A stretch of 64,000 bases of DNA from Doryteuthis pealeii (Eukaryota; Mollusca; Cephalopoda; Myopsida; Loliginidae), in contig CM042157.1 of assembly GCA_023376005.1 (NCBI GenBank), positions 60,244,773 to 60,308,772 of the forward strand, read 5' to 3'. Shown one piece after another: positions 63,502 through 64,000 of the stretch. Position numbers and translations under genes: made by a program. Under the pieces are notes generated by a model, which was not told where the DNA came from, searched no databases, and was given only the letters and a program-made list of their open reading frames with translations. Position 1 is the first letter of the stretch. Each line of letters starts with the position of its first letter.

Positions 63502-64000
63502 ATGATTGTAACCATGATTAAAAAGAGAAAAAAATCCAAGCCAGCATAATAGCAGACAATTAGTTAATAGAACGGACTCTAAAGAAGTCATCCTGACTAA
63601 ATGGACAATAATAACAAGGATGTGGTTATGATGGTGTTGGTGATAATGAGGGCAACGAAAAAAGAAGAAAAAAAAATGCCTGATGTAATTTTGGAAAGCA
63701 AGGAGTGCAATTCATTGGCATCTGTTGCTCCATTCATTCACTTTTCGGAGTTTTCTTGTCATAAAACAATGGAAGTCCAAAACCAAAGAGAAATTATCCC
63801 AATCAGAATTTTTAGACATAAATACGAAGGGACAGAAAGTGTCAAGGAAAAATTCCAGTTGTCGAAATAAAAACCAGATGATTTGCCAAAAGTTTAAGAA
63901 ATTGCTTGTGAGGGGTTAGAGGAATCGACCCGTTACAGATTGATGGTTCATGGTGTGAATAGTCATTCCATTGGTTGACAGAAATACCTGATGACAGGGT
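63301..64000 (-). promoter_or_regulatory. MYO5: MYO5 5' UTR and upstream flank
   Basis: Sequence just upstream of the start codon on the minus strand must include the 5' UTR, unless a further upstream exon exists. The in-frame TAA at 63349-63351 closes the frame. No convincing TATA box or initiator can be named. A (CA)n tract at 63432-63464 and a (TA)n tract at 63471-63499 lie 130-200 bp upstream of the ATG. A plus-strand open frame of 89 codons (63601-63870) has no recognisable domain and I do not call it a gene. Confidence 0.4.
63432..63499. repeat. (CA)n(TA)n microsatellite upstream of MYO5
   Basis: CA tract then TCTTTA and TA tract, 130-200 bp upstream of the start codon. Confidence 0.92.

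Overview
The window looks like nuclear DNA from an invertebrate animal. Coding sequence is very sparse: about 0.25 kb of 64 kb can be supported. The rest is AT-rich and packed with (TA)n tracts, poly-A/T runs, tRNA-headed SINEs, decayed non-LTR retrotransposon fragments, long inverted repeats and a repeat of about 0.7 kb present in roughly 18 pieces. The three exon candidates lie about 14-16 kb apart. A mollusc, perhaps a cephalopod, fits this best, but that is inference from intron size, repeat texture and the myosin sequence. There is no sign of prokaryotic or organellar gene organisation, and no CRISPR array, operon or functional rRNA or tRNA gene.

One gene is recognised. It is the 5' end of a class V unconventional myosin (MYO5) on the minus strand. 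Exon 1 (63166-63300) holds the start codon and a 41-residue N-terminal extension ending in LYTE. Exon 2 (48685-48792) encodes the start of the SH3-like N-terminal subdomain of the motor head. A 12-nt candidate microexon (32964-32975, peptide DQLK) has near-consensus splice sites and the right phase. No further motor exon was found, so the gene probably continues beyond the left edge. On this reading nearly all of the window left of 63300 is MYO5 intron.

Layout: 1-32963 is intron 2/3 or flanking sequence, rich in Rep-A, SINE-1, SINE-2, SINE-3, LINE fragments and fold-back elements. 32187-34802 holds the candidate microexon between two nearly identical 180-bp inverted copies. 32976-48684 is intron 2, again repeat-filled. 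48793-63165 is intron 1, with nested SINEs, two minisatellite arrays, tandem MITEs and local tandem duplications, one of them just downstream of exon 1. 63301-64000 is the 5' UTR and upstream flank, with a (CA)n(TA)n tract.

Repeat families named here (labels are mine). Rep-A: about 0.7 kb, GGTTGG-type head. Rep-C and Rep-E: shorter repeats with a related head. SINE-1: head 'TTAGCTCAGTCGGTAGAG'. SINE-2: head 'GTGGTGTAATGGTTATC'. SINE-3: head 'GGCCTAGTGGATAAG', with internal 18-21 nt units. SINE-4: ends in (ACTG)n. MITE-1: ends 'TATAGTATGTGGCC'. MITE-2: TTAA-bounded. MITE-3: TA-bounded, 'CTGAAAGTCTTGTC'. Rep-H: 'AGCGGCTACC' type. LINE-a and LINE-b: decayed C-terminal ends of reverse-transcriptase ORFs.
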